From Ulota crispa (Eukaryota; Streptophyta; Bryopsida; Orthotrichales; Orthotrichaceae): a stretch of 64,000 nt of DNA. Positions 20,186-34,587 of the stretch are shown one piece after another (positions within the stretch are counted from its first letter, which is position 1; the number at the start of each line of letters is the position of its first letter). The stretch spans positions 29,058,358 through 29,122,357 of the forward strand of contig OY987244.1 of assembly GCA_963920765.1 (NCBI GenBank), in the 5' to 3' direction. The translations under genes were made by a program, and so were the position numbers. Under the pieces are notes generated by a model. That model searched no databases. It was not told the DNA's origin and was given only the letters and a program-made list of their open reading frames with translations.

Positions 20186-23100
20186 TCATTAATCTACGCA
20201 ATTGTGGAGCTTACAATCATGGTGGTCTTTCTCGGAAATTCTATTTTCTTATTTGTCTTCATCATATTGCTTAAATAAATAAATATTTTTTCTTCTTGTA
20301 ATCAATGCTAGATTTTGAAAAATTCGATGACAATGCAAGCATATTTGCATGTAACTTCATCAAAGAGTCAACCTCTAATACAAAATAAAACAAACATATT
20401 ATAATACCTAAAAATCACAATATCATTTGTGAACACATCTCATTGATTATGTATGTAATGATTGCAATGAAGGTTGAGGACATCATGAAGAGGGAGAATA
20501 AGCTTTCTCCCTTCCATGTGAAAGATCCCCATAGTGGAGATAAATGTACTCGGATAAACCCTCTCTTCCATCTTATGTGAGCTTTGTAGTTTATTAAGCT
20601 TGCAAGCATGTCATAGGGAGTAGTAGGGCTTGGGGTAGAGGCATGGATGCATGCTGCGGCAAAGGCCAATGCCATTTAAGGCCTTCACCTTTTGCCAAAA
20701 TTTAACCTACTAGGAAAATGAGGATCGGAATGAACAGAAGTTTATGAGGAAAGTTTTGTTTTTCTTTGTTGATTTGATATTGTTGTTCAGGCTAATTTTG
20801 AATAGAGATTTGTTGTTGTTTTGTTGTGAGGAAGCGGTTACTAAAATTGATAGTTACAAAGGGAAAGCATGGTCATCTTGCACATTAAAGAGCCATTTGA
20901 GGAGATTTGTTCCTCACGTGATATTTTGTTAATACATGATAATGAATTTGCTATGAACCATGTAATTGTTGCATTGACTACGGTTAAGTTTGTTTTGAGA
21001 GCTTGTCATGTAAAAATGTCTTAATTGGTTAGTGTGGAGTTAGATTTGGTATACTTTGATTGTAAACCTAATCTAGGGATGAGTTTGTTCAAGGAGGCTA
21101 TTTTTCATAAGTTTGCAAGACTCTTTCAATTTTACTTAAACCCAAGTAAGAGGTTCCCTCTTTAATTGGATTATTGGCCATGCTCCTAATTGCTATTAGG
21201 ATGTTTCACTCTTAATTAATGCCCAAGTAGAGTTAGAAGAACTTAAATGTAATTGCTTTATTTTATTTTTCTTTAATCTCCAATGTCTTGAAGCTTTCTT
21301 TCTCCAGCTCCAAGTCGTTTCTTTATCTTTTCCAATCAGCTTTAATCTTTATCATTCCAATTTTGCAGCTTCACATGTCCATCTTTTTACTCCAATTGGA
21401 ACTTCATTAGTCTCACAGCCTCTCGGCAATCAATTACTAAGTAGGAATATTCTTCTTATTCCCTCTTGTTTTTCACTTGCCAATTAAGCTGATTATTCTT
21501 TCCAACATCCTGGTTTTCAATTTGGCATTCTAGCTCTTGGTTACTTCTCAATCCAACTTGGATTCTTTCACTCATACTCTCACTTTCCTATTAGGATTAT
21601 TTCTCCTTAGTTTTCTCTCTCCTCAACTCAGCTTTTGAACATTCAAATTCTCACTTTAAAAATCCTTCTAGTGATCTCACTCATACTTCCAATTAGCTCC
21701 ACAACCAAAGCTACAACGACACACAAGCAAGCTTAATTAGCAGACAATGCTCAAAATCCTTTCACTAAGTAAATCATAATCCAAGTAGTATCAAACATAC
21801 ATCCATGCACTTAAACTTCAAATCAACTAGGTTAATTCCTTGCAATCATATAAGCATCAATTAGCAAACTTCATACTCTCGAAAGCATTTGCTTTCAACT
21901 CTCAAAATCTCTTCCAATTAAGCCCTGAATTCAATCCCTTCGCCTAAAAATAATTCAGTCTAGTTTTCCAACTTGGAAATCAATACAATCATGGACTAGC
22001 TCCACTTAAATCAACTTAATTTGTATTGAAACACATAAGAATCACTCATTCTTCCCTCAGTTAGACTCCACTCAACTTGAAACAAATTCCATACAAGCAA
22101 ATTGTATTACACACTCAAAGACACAACCACAAGTAGAAAAACACTCCAATCAGAACTCTCCAAATTGGGTGATTTATCTTTTACACATCTGAAACACATA
22201 AATCAACTCCAAGTTTGATTACAACTTCAATCTCAAACAATTCTCACAATTGAAATCATTCCAAATTGATTCACAACATACATGGACACTTAATCTCTCT
22301 CAGATACTACACCTCCAATTTCACACAACAACATACACAATTCACAATAGCAAGTAGTAAAATTATATATGTTCGCAAGCAAAATAGGAAACAAACAGCC
22401 AAACTTGGCTGGACTCGCATGCTCTCCAAGGTTGTGGGTCTTTCCTACTTGCAAAATCTTTCCTTTTATAGTCTTTTCCCCACCTATTTGGATCTCTACC
22501 TTAGTCTCTTCACAAATCCCATGGAATCTTAGTCTATTAGCTTCTTTGAATCCCTATGACCTAATTGTGACTCCTTAACCAATTGGTTGCACAAAAACTG
22601 CCCAAATGTAGGAAAAGAACACTTATTTATAAAATTTTAACTTTCTACACCAACTAGGCCTTCTACAATTAGCAATTGAAAGTTAATTGTTTTTTTTTTT
22701 TTTTTTTTGTAAATCTAAACAAAACATTCCGCGTGTAGTTCATGATTCATGCTCTATTGTTAGTATGTTGTTAATTTGTTGTTGATTTGTTGTTTTTTAA
22801 ACTAGTAATTTATATTTTAGCAAAAAAAATGTTTAATCTTTACTCTCTACCTTAAATAGAAGTTTGAAATATAATTTTTAATAATCTCCCATGCTCCAAA
22901 ATTTCACCTACTTCATCTCTTTTTGATATTTTCCAAGCATTTATTCTCCTTAGTTTGCAATATAGTTTTTAGACTCACTTATACTTATAATCTTCAAGAG
23001 TATTTTAGGTTAAAAATTTGGTTGGACATTCAAAAACTGATTTTTGACATCCAACTCACTTGTAGTTATTTTAAGTTAAAAATTAGTAAGGCACTCAAAA

Positions 23101-23926
23101 TCTGTTTTTTTTTTTTAATTCTCCTAAAATTCCAGTAATTGGAAATTATTTTTAAAATTTTAAAAATCAATTATTGAAAAACTGCTACATAACAAATGCC
23201 ACGTGTCAACAAGGCTCCATCCATGTGGTAAATGCACATGAGAGGACCCACTGCCATATGATAAGCATATCTAAAGTGTTAGCACCAAGGTCTGAACTTT
23301 AAACTTTGTGGATGAGGTGAGTGGAACTTTACCATTACACCACATGTATTTGACACATGTAAGTCTCATTTTAAAATTTTATTTGTATATTATTTCTATA
23401 TTTTCTCATTATTTTGCAAAATCACTAGAATTTGAAAGCTATTTTGGATTAGTAAAGGAATTTTTTTCACAAAAACTTAAAACTGGAATTAGCTGACTCA
23501 TGAAGTCAACTTTCACCACCAACAATCCATTTGAGATTTCAATATTCTAATCAAAAGTTATGAGCAAAATTTAAAGGTAATTTTCAAAAATAACAAAGAG
23601 AAAATTATTTTCTTCCTTCCAAGTTTTGTTCCAAGTTTTGTTCCAAGTTTTGTCTATAACAATTGTTTAAGATTTCAAAATCTAAAATTGGGTTGTTGAA
23701 AATGAAAGTTGGTCCATTTTCAAACAAATTTACATTCAAAATTTCTAAAAATATCATTTATTAAGCTTAAATAGCCTCTAGACTTTATCACTTTTAAAGC
23801 ATATATACCAAATTGTGAAAAGTGAAGGAAAAAAATCATATACTATACAAAAAAAACTATGTGGGATTCTAAAAGATTTTGGTATTTCTTCCCATTTAAA
23901 GTGTTTTAATGAATTCCAAAAATATT

Positions 23927-23962
<36 letters not shown>

Positions 23963-24354
23963 AGACTCTAAAACATTTTATTTTTTATATTTTTTAAAGA
24001 TTTTAAAACATTTTTATGAATTCCAAAAGATTCCTAAAAGATTCTAAAGATTCCAAATAGATTTTAGAACATCCTAATATTTCTAATGGTTTAATCGGAG
24101 AAAAAATTGTGGTATCTAAAACAACAAAATGTAAGCAGTTTTGTATAGAATTTTGTTTAATTACTCAAGTAGTTTGTCCAAGTGCCTAAGACAACAAAAA
24201 ATTGTTGATTTTGGATAGAGTTTTCTTCTAGTATTCTCACTTCTCACAAAACAATTATAATTGGAATTTTAATCATCAAACCCTAATTGTAAATCTTTTG
24301 CAGAAAACTTTATGATTTTACATTTTAGCCACCAAACTCTAAGATTTTGAATTT
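20186..24354. other. A+T-rich stretch, few landmarks
   Basis: No gene is supported. From about 21240 to 22620 the plus strand is C/T-rich and from 21700 A/C-rich, with many short frames but no known domain. A 12 bp unit TTCCAAGTTTTG is repeated three times at 23617-23652, and an (AT)n run lies at about 23931-23960. Confidence 0.4.
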
Positions 24355-24356
24355 TA

Positions 24357-24937
24357 CTTCTTGTGTCCCAACATAAAGTTCCAAATTAGGCATAGTTCTT
24401 GTCCCACTAAAAAGCTCCTTTTTGCTTATTTCAATTGTTGAGAAAGCGTTTATCATTTCCAATGGTCTCATGGGGGCAAGTTAAGCAATGAAAGAGCATT
24501 CCTCTCCTAACAAGCTTTTCCTTGCCCATATGAGGTACCATTGTTGCTACTAATCTTTAAATCATTAATAATGAGGAGCTAGCAACATGTACATGTATGG
24601 TATTTTTTGCTTGGAATTTGGGTGCCCAATCGGCAACATCAAAGCTAGAGATTTTGCCCACATTTGGTAAATGGTATATTGATTCTAGAATGCATGTGTC
24701 ATAAGTTCAAAGACTAAAACAATGAGGAGTTGGCTGCCTTCTCAAACAATGCACAAATATGGTACTTTTTGCATTAAATTTGAGAGTCTAAACGATAACA
24801 TAAAAACTTATAATTTTGTAGATATTTGGTAGGTGGTATGTTGATTCTAGAATGCATTTGTCACTAGCATAATGACTAAAATATAGTTAATCCCTCATGG
24901 AGAAGTTTTTTGGAGTTCTATATTGGGACAGAGGGAG
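24357..24937. mobile_element. Stowaway-like element, 581 bp
   Basis: The right end GGGACAGAGGGAG and the mutated left end CTTCTTGTGTCCCAACATAA are inverted, with TA at 24355-24356 and 24938-24939. Its length nearly equals the Stowaway copy at 4856. Confidence 0.6.
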
Positions 24938-25149
24938 TAAGCACAATGTAAGGCTTTGGCAAAATTTTAGAAAAATCTAGGAAAAACACCTAAAAAAAAT
25001 TTAGGTATTGGAAATTAAACCTTGATTTTTGTCGTTTGAAATGAAGTTGACTCCATTTTCCATTGAAGCACAATCAAAATCTTTACTCACTATCATGCCA
25101 AGTTTTCATCCATCCTCATTCAATTCCTCATCTTCTCCTTCTAATTTTA

Positions 25150-25309
25150 CAACTCACAACAAGGAAACAATGTCCAAAATGACTTTTTTTTTTTTGTCAA
25201 TTTGGATGTGCCAATTTGGTCTTTTTTTTTTGTCACTTTGGACATTTTGTCAATGTGGACACATTTAGTCAACTTGGATGTGCCACTGCGGACAATTTTT
25301 CTTGTAGTG
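25150..25309. mobile_element. CACTA-type MITE remnant (right end)
   Basis: Ends TTTTTCTTGTAGTG, the usual plant CACTA terminus. The preceding GGACACATTTAGTCAACTTG block is shared with 15268-15297, where a CACTACAAGG left end lies nearby. The left boundary is not defined. Confidence 0.5.
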
Positions 25310-26175
25310 ATACTTTTGCAACTTTCTTTTCAGAATGTATTTTTTTTGGAGCAACTTATTTCCAAGAAAATGAGATAATTTGTATCTCTTCATTTCTAAT
25401 AAAATTTTCTTCTTTCACCTCACAATCCTCACTCTCAAGAAGAGCTATAAAAGTTGTAAATTCTAAAAAAAGTTGTCTATTAATTCATAAATCTTTTAGT
25501 GGATGTCAAAAGAGTTGAGGACAAAACCTTCCATCTTCTACAAATAAAATAAAAACAACAACAATGCAAAAAATGCAAAAAATTTGAGTACAAGATTGAG
25601 CAACACAACATAAACAAAAAAGAGCAACAAACTAGCGAGAGAGAGACAACTTCACAAAACGAGTAAGGACGTATTGAAGCAGCTTAGGATTTGGTGAAAA
25701 AATGTCTTTTCCATTCAACGGCTTGGATCATTTAGATCTTGAATATTTTATGCAAAAAATATAGATGGGATTTGGGTTCAAAGTTGGGTCTAGTAAAATG
25801 GTGTACCTAAACCTTGAGTGAAGATCCACTTTTTTGGCGCTAAAATTCTCAAACAATGTTGTCATGTAGGCGCTATGTAAGCACTTGGGACATGGAACTT
25901 GGGGCCTAGTGTGAAACATCAAGTCCCAACTTTTGGCTTTACACCAATTAGATTCTTAAAAATCAATGGGATGTGGGACACAATTTGAACCGCTTTTTAT
26001 ACCCAAATATTTAGTAGATGACATTTGATTTTAATGATTAAGATTCTAAACATTGATGACTGTCACATTACATTTGTTAGTTTTAATCCATATAGAGTCA
26101 TGGACATAAAGTTGTAGTCCTTTTTTAAACCCCTCCCACACACTCAATTTTTTTTCATTACATATTTGAAAAGAC

Positions 26176-26445
26176 TACATCACCATATTAGGTAAATTGG
26201 GAAAAATAGTACATTTTGTGACTTTTGCTATTTCTGTCATTATGTAAAATTCAGCATATTATAAAAAAAAAAGCATGAAACTTCTTGTATGATATTGAAG
26301 TCTCAAATATTGCCTACAAGAGTTTTAAATAATTTTCAACTTTGAGCTATAGCTATGCCTACATTTATTGAATGTAAGATTAAGGTGGAATACAAATTGG
26401 TACCTCCATTTTTCCCAATTTACCTAATATGGTGTTCTACTAAGG
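26176..26445. mobile_element. Inverted-repeat element, family G, copy G2
   Basis: The arms CACCATATTAGGTAAATTGG and its inverse CCAATTTACCTAATATGGTG enclose about 200 bp. Related to the arms at 7627-7883. The target duplication is unclear. Confidence 0.55.
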
Positions 26446-27074
26446 GATACAAAATGTGCTAGAATTTGAAAAGCAGATTATTCTTATTTCATGCTTTTAA
26501 TCCATGCCACATGTGATTCTAAACAAATGAATACGCCACATTTATCAACTTTTATCAATATCATCAACATCTTTGTGACATTTAATTGTCATTTGGAACT
26601 TGAAATTGTCTCAACTCAAGTAAGCTTTGAGAATAAATAGAGAATATACTAGTGGTAAATCGTTGACAAACTTGTAGTGATTTTAAATGCATTAAAAAAA
26701 TAATCATATATTTATTTCAAATGTGGTTTTTTCTAACACTCCTCCTAATTAGATTTATGTCAAACTTTAATAGAATTTGCTCGTTTTTCTAAGTTTTTCA
26801 AATATGTAATTAGTTTTAGGTTTGATAAAATATTGATTGCGTGAGAATACTATAAAAAGGACTACGATTTTTTGTTCAAGACTCTCCAAGCAGTGAAATT
26901 GTACGCAAGGGCCGCTTTGCATTAAGAGTAGTAAAGCCTATGAAACATAGGAGTCATGCTAGCCCAAATCAAAGTCCAAAGGGCCTGAAAAAACAGTTCC
27001 AATTAATCATTAAAATAAGAAAATAATGAGGTCATTTCTCCCAAGTTTAAAAGCATTATGGCTATCAAGTTTAA

Positions 27075-28392
27075 CCCCTAAAGGATCATTGTCCCTATGG
27101 GCAACAAATGGGATTTTGGGGAGGTATCTACGGCTTCAATTTTTGTCTTAATTTTTTGAAACTTTTTTGAAGATAGAAAAACACATTAGGTTTTGGGGAA
27201 TATAATTTTTATTCCAATTTATGTTTGGGAGCAAAAGTTATGCCCAAATATGCACAAATTTGGGGAATAGGGGTAGCAAAAAATAATCTTATAAAAACCT
27301 GAAAAAAAAACTATTATTTTTTCCTATAGATTATATCTTTATCTACATCTAAAGCTTTGATTCATTCCATTTGGACTAGTTATGAGAAAGTTATGGATAA
27401 TCTTGTTTTTCGGGCAACTCAAGCATCTTCTTAAAAAAATAACTTATAAACTCCATTTTTGAATGAAATTTTAACATTTTTTCAAAAAAAATTGTTCGAG
27501 AGGGTGAAGTTTGCTTTCTAGAACAATCTCAACATTGGGATTATTGCGTTTCATTTCCATTGCAGGGTTATTAGCAATTTAATTTTTTGTTCAATCTCAT
27601 ACCTTCTTCTACCTAATGATTTTTTAAAGAATGAAAATTAAGTATTCTTTTTTTTTAAATCCCAAGATTCCCAACTCAACTTCCCACCATGCAAAAATAT
27701 AATTCCAAACTCTGTGGTGCAAAAATTTTAAGTTAAAAATGTTCAAGTTAAAAAATCTAGTCAAGCAAGGTGCAAAAAAAGTAGTTTTTTACACTTTAAA
27801 TGCATATATCTTCCAGTTTGTGTGGTCAAAGTTCTTGAGTTTTGTATGACACATTCTTATAATAGTCTAGCACAAGATTTTATGGTCAGATTCTATACAT
27901 TAAGAGCAGATTCAACATGTTTGTGCCAAATCAATTATTTTTTGAGAAAAAATGAATTCAGCATCCGCTTTTGTAATTAAACAAGATTGGGCATTTTCAA
28001 AAAAAGTTGTTATTATTTGGTTTTCAACCAAAATTTCTAGCAGAATTAAGCCTTTTTCTAAGCATCTTCCAGCTTCTAAAATTAGCCCTTGGTATAAAAT
28101 TTGTAGTAGATTGAGCCCTCTTTGAATCAACCTTAAACTTCTAGTGTTAGTTAAGCTTAATGTCTTTTATAATATTTGGCATTTCAATTTTTTGATTTGT
28201 TTGACACTGGGCATTTTTGAAGAATAGTTTAAGGAATAATTAAGCAAAATTTTGAGGAATTATTTTATGCCAAATCTGCTCTCAACTTATAGTATGCAAA
28301 ATGCCTGATTTTCAATTTTTTCTTACTCTTTGCCATAGAAGTGACAATTTTGAGTGTTTTTTGACAAAATAAAGGCCATGGTCCTTTAGGGG
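27075..28392. mobile_element. T4 element, about 910 bp subfamily, with nested MITE
   Basis: Ends CCCCTAAAGGATC and GGTCCTTTAGGGG, with TTAA at 27071-27074 and 28393-28396. Total length is 1318 bp; subtracting nested MITE H2 leaves about 926 bp, close to the copies at 44126 and 62134. Sequence such as GACAATCTTGTTTT and ATGGGATTTTGGG is shared with those copies. Confidence 0.8.
27898..28287. mobile_element. TA-target MITE, family H, copy H2, nested in T4
   Basis: Right end ATGCCAAATCTGCTCTCAAC matches family H at 6283; the left end (AAGAGCAGATTC) is degraded. TA flanks at 27896-27897 and 28288-28289. The interval is absent from the related T4 copy at 44126. Confidence 0.55.
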
Positions 28393-28396
28393 TTAA

Positions 28397-29740
28397 GCCA
28401 TGTGTTTAAGATTTGAGAACTTCAACAGTTTTTCATCTTTTTCCATGTCATTTAGTCAACATGGATGAATATAGGCACAAAGGGTTAGTAAATTTTGTAT
28501 AGGTTATGGCCGTGTTGTATGTTTTGGCTGTTGTAGCAATTTAGCAACAACAAATCTTACAACAACATTATTTTACTTCAACAATGATGTTTTGAGGAAG
28601 TATAAAAAAGACTGGAAATTTAAAAAGGAACATGAAGCTTTTAAACAATTAATCAAATGACTTGGTTTATGAAAAGTATGTTTTTAGAGAGCTATTTGGA
28701 GTATTTATTTTAACTTCACACACAAGGTTGTTTTCAAAAACTTCTCACGTTTTGTGTAGTGTATTAGCGAGTTTTTTTCAGTTTGTTTGAATATCCAAAT
28801 AATATTGGTCATTGCTCTTAAGACTTCGATTGCTTTATCATTGTATAAACTTTTTAAAGATAATTCTTTATGAAGTCGCGGGAAAATATATGTAAAATTC
28901 TTAAAATTTTACTTATATTTTTTGTCAAAAAGGTTGTATAGCATTTGCAAAAACATTTGAAACCAATCGTAATTGAAAGGTAATTTACATGTATTTAAAA
29001 AAGAACATGAACCACATCGAAGCATCAAAAGGCATGTTTTATATTGTTAGAGCTGTAAATAGAAGGGGCATTCTAGTTTAACTCTTTTTATATATTCAAT
29101 GTTTTATTATTTCATTTTTGTAATAGTTTTGGTTCTATTAGTTGGGTAGTTGGGTGTATGTGCTTCAAGAAGATTAAATGACCGTTATGGTTAATCTCAA
29201 GGATAAGGGGTGGCCGCGGGAGAAGGAGGCAAACCGCTTAAGCTTTCTTGCACGATAGCCTTCCACCAAAACAACGGGTGCACAAGTCCACTAGTTATGT
29301 CAAAATAGTTCACATTCAATTTTAATTTAATTGAAAATAAATGTAAATTTAGAGATTTTAATTTTGAACAGACTAACCAATATTGTAGGGAGATGTTATT
29401 TTAAAACTCAATCAATAGAAGAAAAAAAACCGTACCTTTACAACATTATAATAAATGCTAATGAAGTTTTTATTTTATTTGTTTTGAAATATGATTTTTT
29501 TAAGGCAAAGACTTTTTAAAGCCCTATACAAACATTTATTAAACACCAATAAAAAGAGTTCTTGATAATTTTTAAAAAAAAAACAGAATCACCTTGAAGA
29601 AAATTAATACATCTATATTATACGTATTTAATTTTGACAATATACGCATATGCCTCTACAATATTTAAAATTGATATTAAATATGGTTTCATTTAGGATT
29701 GAAGAACAAACTAACAGAAGTTTTACTGAAATCTAAAATA
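28397..29740. other. Stretch without a supported gene
   Basis: Mostly A+T-rich. A G+C-richer block at about 29150-29290 (AGGGGTGGCCGCGGGAGAAG) could be the edge of a retrotransposon terminal repeat, but no partner copy or primer-binding site is visible. Confidence 0.3.
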
Positions 29741-30112
29741 AGGTAGGCGCACCCATAAGCGTGGAAATAAGGGTTTTGGAGTAGGTAAAACCACTAAGCA
29801 ACTTTGAAAAAAATATTGTAAATTAGGAAATGGAAATTAAAAATATTGGCATCAATTTCAAGGTTTAACTACAAGCATTTGTTAACAAAGATTTTTCAAA
29901 GTCCAAAATCATTGAAATTGTAAGAACCATGTGTAAGAGATGCTAAAAAGAAGGCTTGTTGGTCTTAAATAGTGAGATGGGTACTGAAAACCATCATGGA
30001 ATCACCCACAACCATCACTTTGTCACCCATAACTATCACTTAAATACCCATAGCCACCCTGATTTTGTTGATAACGACCATGGGGACGTCACGCCCATGA
30101 GTGTGGCTGCCT
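29741..30112. mobile_element. TA-target MITE, AGGTAG family type A, copy A2
   Basis: The left end AGGTAGGCGCACCCATAAGC is intact and the right end is decayed (GTGTGGCTGCCT). TA at 29739-29740 and 30113-30114. It has the CACCCATAACCATCACT-type interior repeat. Confidence 0.75.
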
Positions 30113-33100
30113 TACTAGATACAAAAAGAATTGCTACAAGAAGCTACATATGTATATGAATTGTTATTTAATAAAATTTTAGCAACAAAAAAATACACAT
30201 GTATAAATCTAATTCGAAGAGAATTAAAGAAATTAGCAACTTGTCAATAATTATTTGTAACAATTTACTCTACTTTTTAAAAACAATGTACTACAAATGT
30301 GCTAAGATTAGTAAATGTCTTCAAATAAAGTCAAATCATGAACCTTCCACTAGCCGTTTGGATACATTGCAGTTTCAAACTTTAGTATACTTAGAGAATT
30401 AATTTAAATTTTAGAAATCCATAAAAAAAAAAACTTCAAATTCAAAGGAAAAATTAACATGACATAATCGAAATCGAAGTAGGAAAAAAGAAAAGAAAAG
30501 AGAAGTAGGAATAAAAATAAAAATAAAAATTTGTTGCTTTTTAATAGAAACATATCATTTTGCAGACTTTTCTAAATTTCAAATTCATGCAATTTAGAAT
30601 CAGATTTTTAAACAATTATGATATAGTTATAACAAATTCAAATATTATAAAAGAAAATCTTGTTGCAAACACACAAAAAAACGATGTAAAGATTTTAACA
30701 AAGATCATTTCAATCTTCTATTTGCAAATTGCAGCAAATGTGAAAAACCCATTGAGGAAGTACTACTTCAAACTTTTCTATAATTCTCAATTATTTATTT
30801 TTAATATATTTATACAAAATCCTTTGAAATTTTAAAATAAATTTGCAAAAATATAACATAAAAAACATATGAAAATCCTATAAATTTTAATGTTAAAAAT
30901 GTGATCAAAATGAGAATGTAAAATAAAAGCAACAATTTGAGTTAGAAATTAGAAGCTGTTCCACTAACTTCATTTTCTAACTCCATACTCATCTTATATC
31001 AAGTGATTGCAATTACATACATGAGAAATTTAGTTGAATAGCATATGCACAAATCAATAAATATATATATAATAATAATAACCAATTTCAAAACATCCAT
31101 TTCTACCATTAAAGATATAAAAAGGTCGTGTATGAAAATTTGATGAAACCTTTTTTGGCTTGATGTCCACTTCAAAATAGAGTAGAGTACAAGTTTAATA
31201 AAATTAAAAAAATTATTAAAAAAAAAAATGCTCACTTTAAAATAGATCACAGTACAAAAGTAAATATGCAAAAGTAAAATAAATGAAGTTTCATTTGTAT
31301 AAATCTTAACCTATACTAAATGATTTCTTTTAATATAAATCTTATCCTATGCTAAATGGAGTCACCATTGTTCATTTAGGATTGCTAATTGGGGGAACCA
31401 ATTAATTACCAATGAAACTTATGGTAGCAATGAAACTTATAGTAATAGGATGAAGTATTTTATATAGTGTAGAATGTTGAGAAATTAATATAAAACAATT
31501 TAAAAGCAATATTCATTATAGTCAATGAATTTTTTGCAAAAAATCAAGAACATTGAATGCTTATATATATCCTTGTAATTTTTAATTGCATTTGCTTAAT
31601 GGAAACCTATTTGAAGTGTGGAGTTGCTCTCCTTTAAAAAGTTAGTAGAATGATCGTAGGAAGAAAATCCAAAGGAATTCAAGGAAAAAAATTTAAATGT
31701 TGATTTTTTTCTCATGATCATTTTATAGTGCAAATTATACTATAGACTATCCACAACTAACAACGCTCATTTGCTAAGATAAGGTGAGTACACACCTATC
31801 TTTTCTAGATTTTTTGGCACTTTATTATTTATGGTCCAAAAAATTGTACATAGGATTTTAAGATAATTTGAGCCAAGAAATTTATTCAACTCTCTTTTTT
31901 CTCTTCCAATTTGTAGTTGGCTCTCTCTTTATCCATCCAAAAATAAATAAATAGACTTGGAAAGTAAATAGTACGTAATGGTTTTTGCAAGTCTAGACTA
32001 GCATGTTGAAGAAATCTGAGATCATCTTAAAATGTCTCCTCTTCCATTTTTATATTGTTGTAGAGGGAAGAAGCCTATGCATCAGAATTTATAGTTTTTT
32101 GTTGTTGCAGAGGGAAAAAGCACATCCATGAAAGAGTAGGATTCTTTGTGGAAAATGACTATTCTTTCTTGTGGAATCACTTTGCGACCTGAACATCTAG
32201 GTGCTTTTTTCTTGTCTTTCTTCTTGCATTCAGTCCAGAAAAAAAAAACATATGCGAAAATTTTCTTACATTGAAAAAAAAACACAAAACTAGAATACAT
32301 AGAAAAACATTCATGTTCTAAGATGAACAGATAGTTAAATGTAATTAGGATTTGCAATGAGTACAACATAAAAAATTTGTACAAAAATTTGAACAAATAC
32401 ACTAAGTTTAGGTTTACTTGTACTAGTCTTTGTCAATATTAATTGGAATCTATCAATTCAATGGAAATTGCCTTAATTTTATTTTTTGGTATAATTTCTA
32501 TAAAACATGTCAATTTTTTCATCGCATTGTTCTTTCACAATAGCAAAAATGTTAACGTTCTAATTTCGTTTGGATAGTTGTTGAGTGAAGATAGCTGCAA
32601 ATGTTGAGGTTCTACTTATCTTTTGCTAATGCCAACATGCTCTTCCTCATCACTAGTTAAATTTTGATCTTTAAGAGAATTGGTCTAGTTGCACATTGCC
32701 CCTAAAGGACTTGATCCATTTTGAAATGGTCAAACTTCATGTTTAAGCTCAATTTTATCTTTTAAAGTGTGTTCAAACAACAATTTTATGTTTTTATTGC
32801 TTGAAACTATGAATGATATATCACTACAAAAAAATTCAATTTGTTTCATCAAAAATTGTAATTGTTATCATTCTTTCTCCAAAAATTAACATAAATTAGT
32901 TAAAATAGCAAAAAAAATCCAAATTATTTGAGTTTTTTTCAAGAGGTACAAGCAACATTAAATAGTAGTGTGAATAAATTTCAATTGGTTATTTTGTTTT
33001 TTACACCCACAACAACCAAAACAAAGAATTTAAAGTCAAACTCGACTATCAAACCAAGTTGGAAACCAAATTTATCCTTATTTTTAACTAATTAATAAAA

Positions 33101-34587
33101 TTTTGATTTTTTTTGTTGAAAGACACATTCATTTTCTATGTATGTTGATTTTTTTGATACATTTGATGGAAAACTCAAATTATTTTGATTTTTTAAAGCT
33201 AAATGTGGAAATAAAATTGTATCAATTAATTTTTTTTTAAATCAATAATTTCTACAATAAATGAATGGTAGAATGAGAAACATAGTTTTGTAGTTTAAAT
33301 TTAAAATGCATTTTAAGAGTAGAAAATATGAATGAAAAACACATCATATTGTGTTATTTGGATTCTAACACTTGGAACTTTCAATGGAAATAACTCTCTC
33401 AAATATTGACATTTTCCAAAATAAATGGAATAGACAGAAAACTTGTCAAGCTTCATTTTATTAGTTTGAACCACGTATCAAAAATCGATATTTTGAAAGT
33501 TACAATCAGGGTTGACCAAGGCACATCCAAAAAGTGGATGCGCAAACCTTTAAAGGTTAATAAATACAAGGGGACTCCTCAACCATGCAAATGTAGTTTC
33601 TTGTTTCTCTATAGTATTCTACCTAATCTAATTTTAAATATTTTATTACATTTTCATTAACATCATTTTTGAATTGTTTGAATCTAACAAATTATACATT
33701 TTTATTCTATCAAAACATTAGATTTTTATTTTTGTATTATTAAGAAATTTAACGTATTTTAATTCTTAAATATTATTATTAATTGGTTTTTTCTTTTGAT
33801 TATTTTAGATTTAATGTGTATTGTGCCATTAAATAATGACCTCTATTTTTATATTTTTATCCACATTTGTGTTTCTATTTATTTTAGTTGTTTTAAACTT
33901 TAAAATTGTTGTTATAAATGTATCATTTTGCATTATAAGTTGCCTTTATTTCCCTATACTCATTATTCATATTAATTTGTACTGTTGATTTGTTTCATTT
34001 AATATTATATAGTCAAGTAGGCTCTAATTATTAACTACAAATAAATTTTAAGTGCATAAACCAAATTCATAGATGGTTTTGAAGACTTATAGTTTTCATA
34101 TTATAACATGCATTTGACATTTTTACATGTTTTAATTGCAACACCAAAGAGCTTTTAAAAAAAAGAATCGAAAAAACGAGCAAACTTTATCTAAAACGTT
34201 GCACTTTAGAATCTTTGATCTAAAATTAAATAGCATTTCACTCCAATCTAAAGGATGAACTATCTCTCAAGTTTTTATTCTCTTCAAAACATCAACTTTA
34301 GGTTAAACCTTTTTTTAGCTTCGAAAAAAAGTGCTTAAAATTAAAGAATATAAAAATAAATTGATTACTTTATATACCTCACAAAAATTGAAATCATCAA
34401 ATTTGAAGAATTAGGGATTTTGAATCGCTTAATTTCTCCTCAATTTAAAACTGTCATATCCGAAAAATAAACATATGAAAATAGATATAAGCAAAATAAT
34501 GAGGAGAATTTTCAAAGCTTACCATAGAGTTTCAGATTTAAAATGGTAAGAGTGAGCTCCTAGAAATTAAAAATTAAAACTTCTTCG
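30113..34587. other. Long A+T-rich stretch, nothing supported
   Basis: About 4.5 kb of very A+T-rich DNA. A partial copy of repeat C lies near 31430-31520, and a lone CACTACAAAAAAA motif at 32822. Open frames are short and of low complexity. I see no gene. Confidence 0.45.

Noticed and set aside
29150..29290. Possible retrotransposon terminal repeat
   Set aside because: No second copy, no primer-binding site, no polypurine tract and no reverse transcriptase frame in the window.
32822..32835. CACTACAAAAAAA as a CACTA element end
   Set aside because: No inverse end or duplication found within several kilobases.
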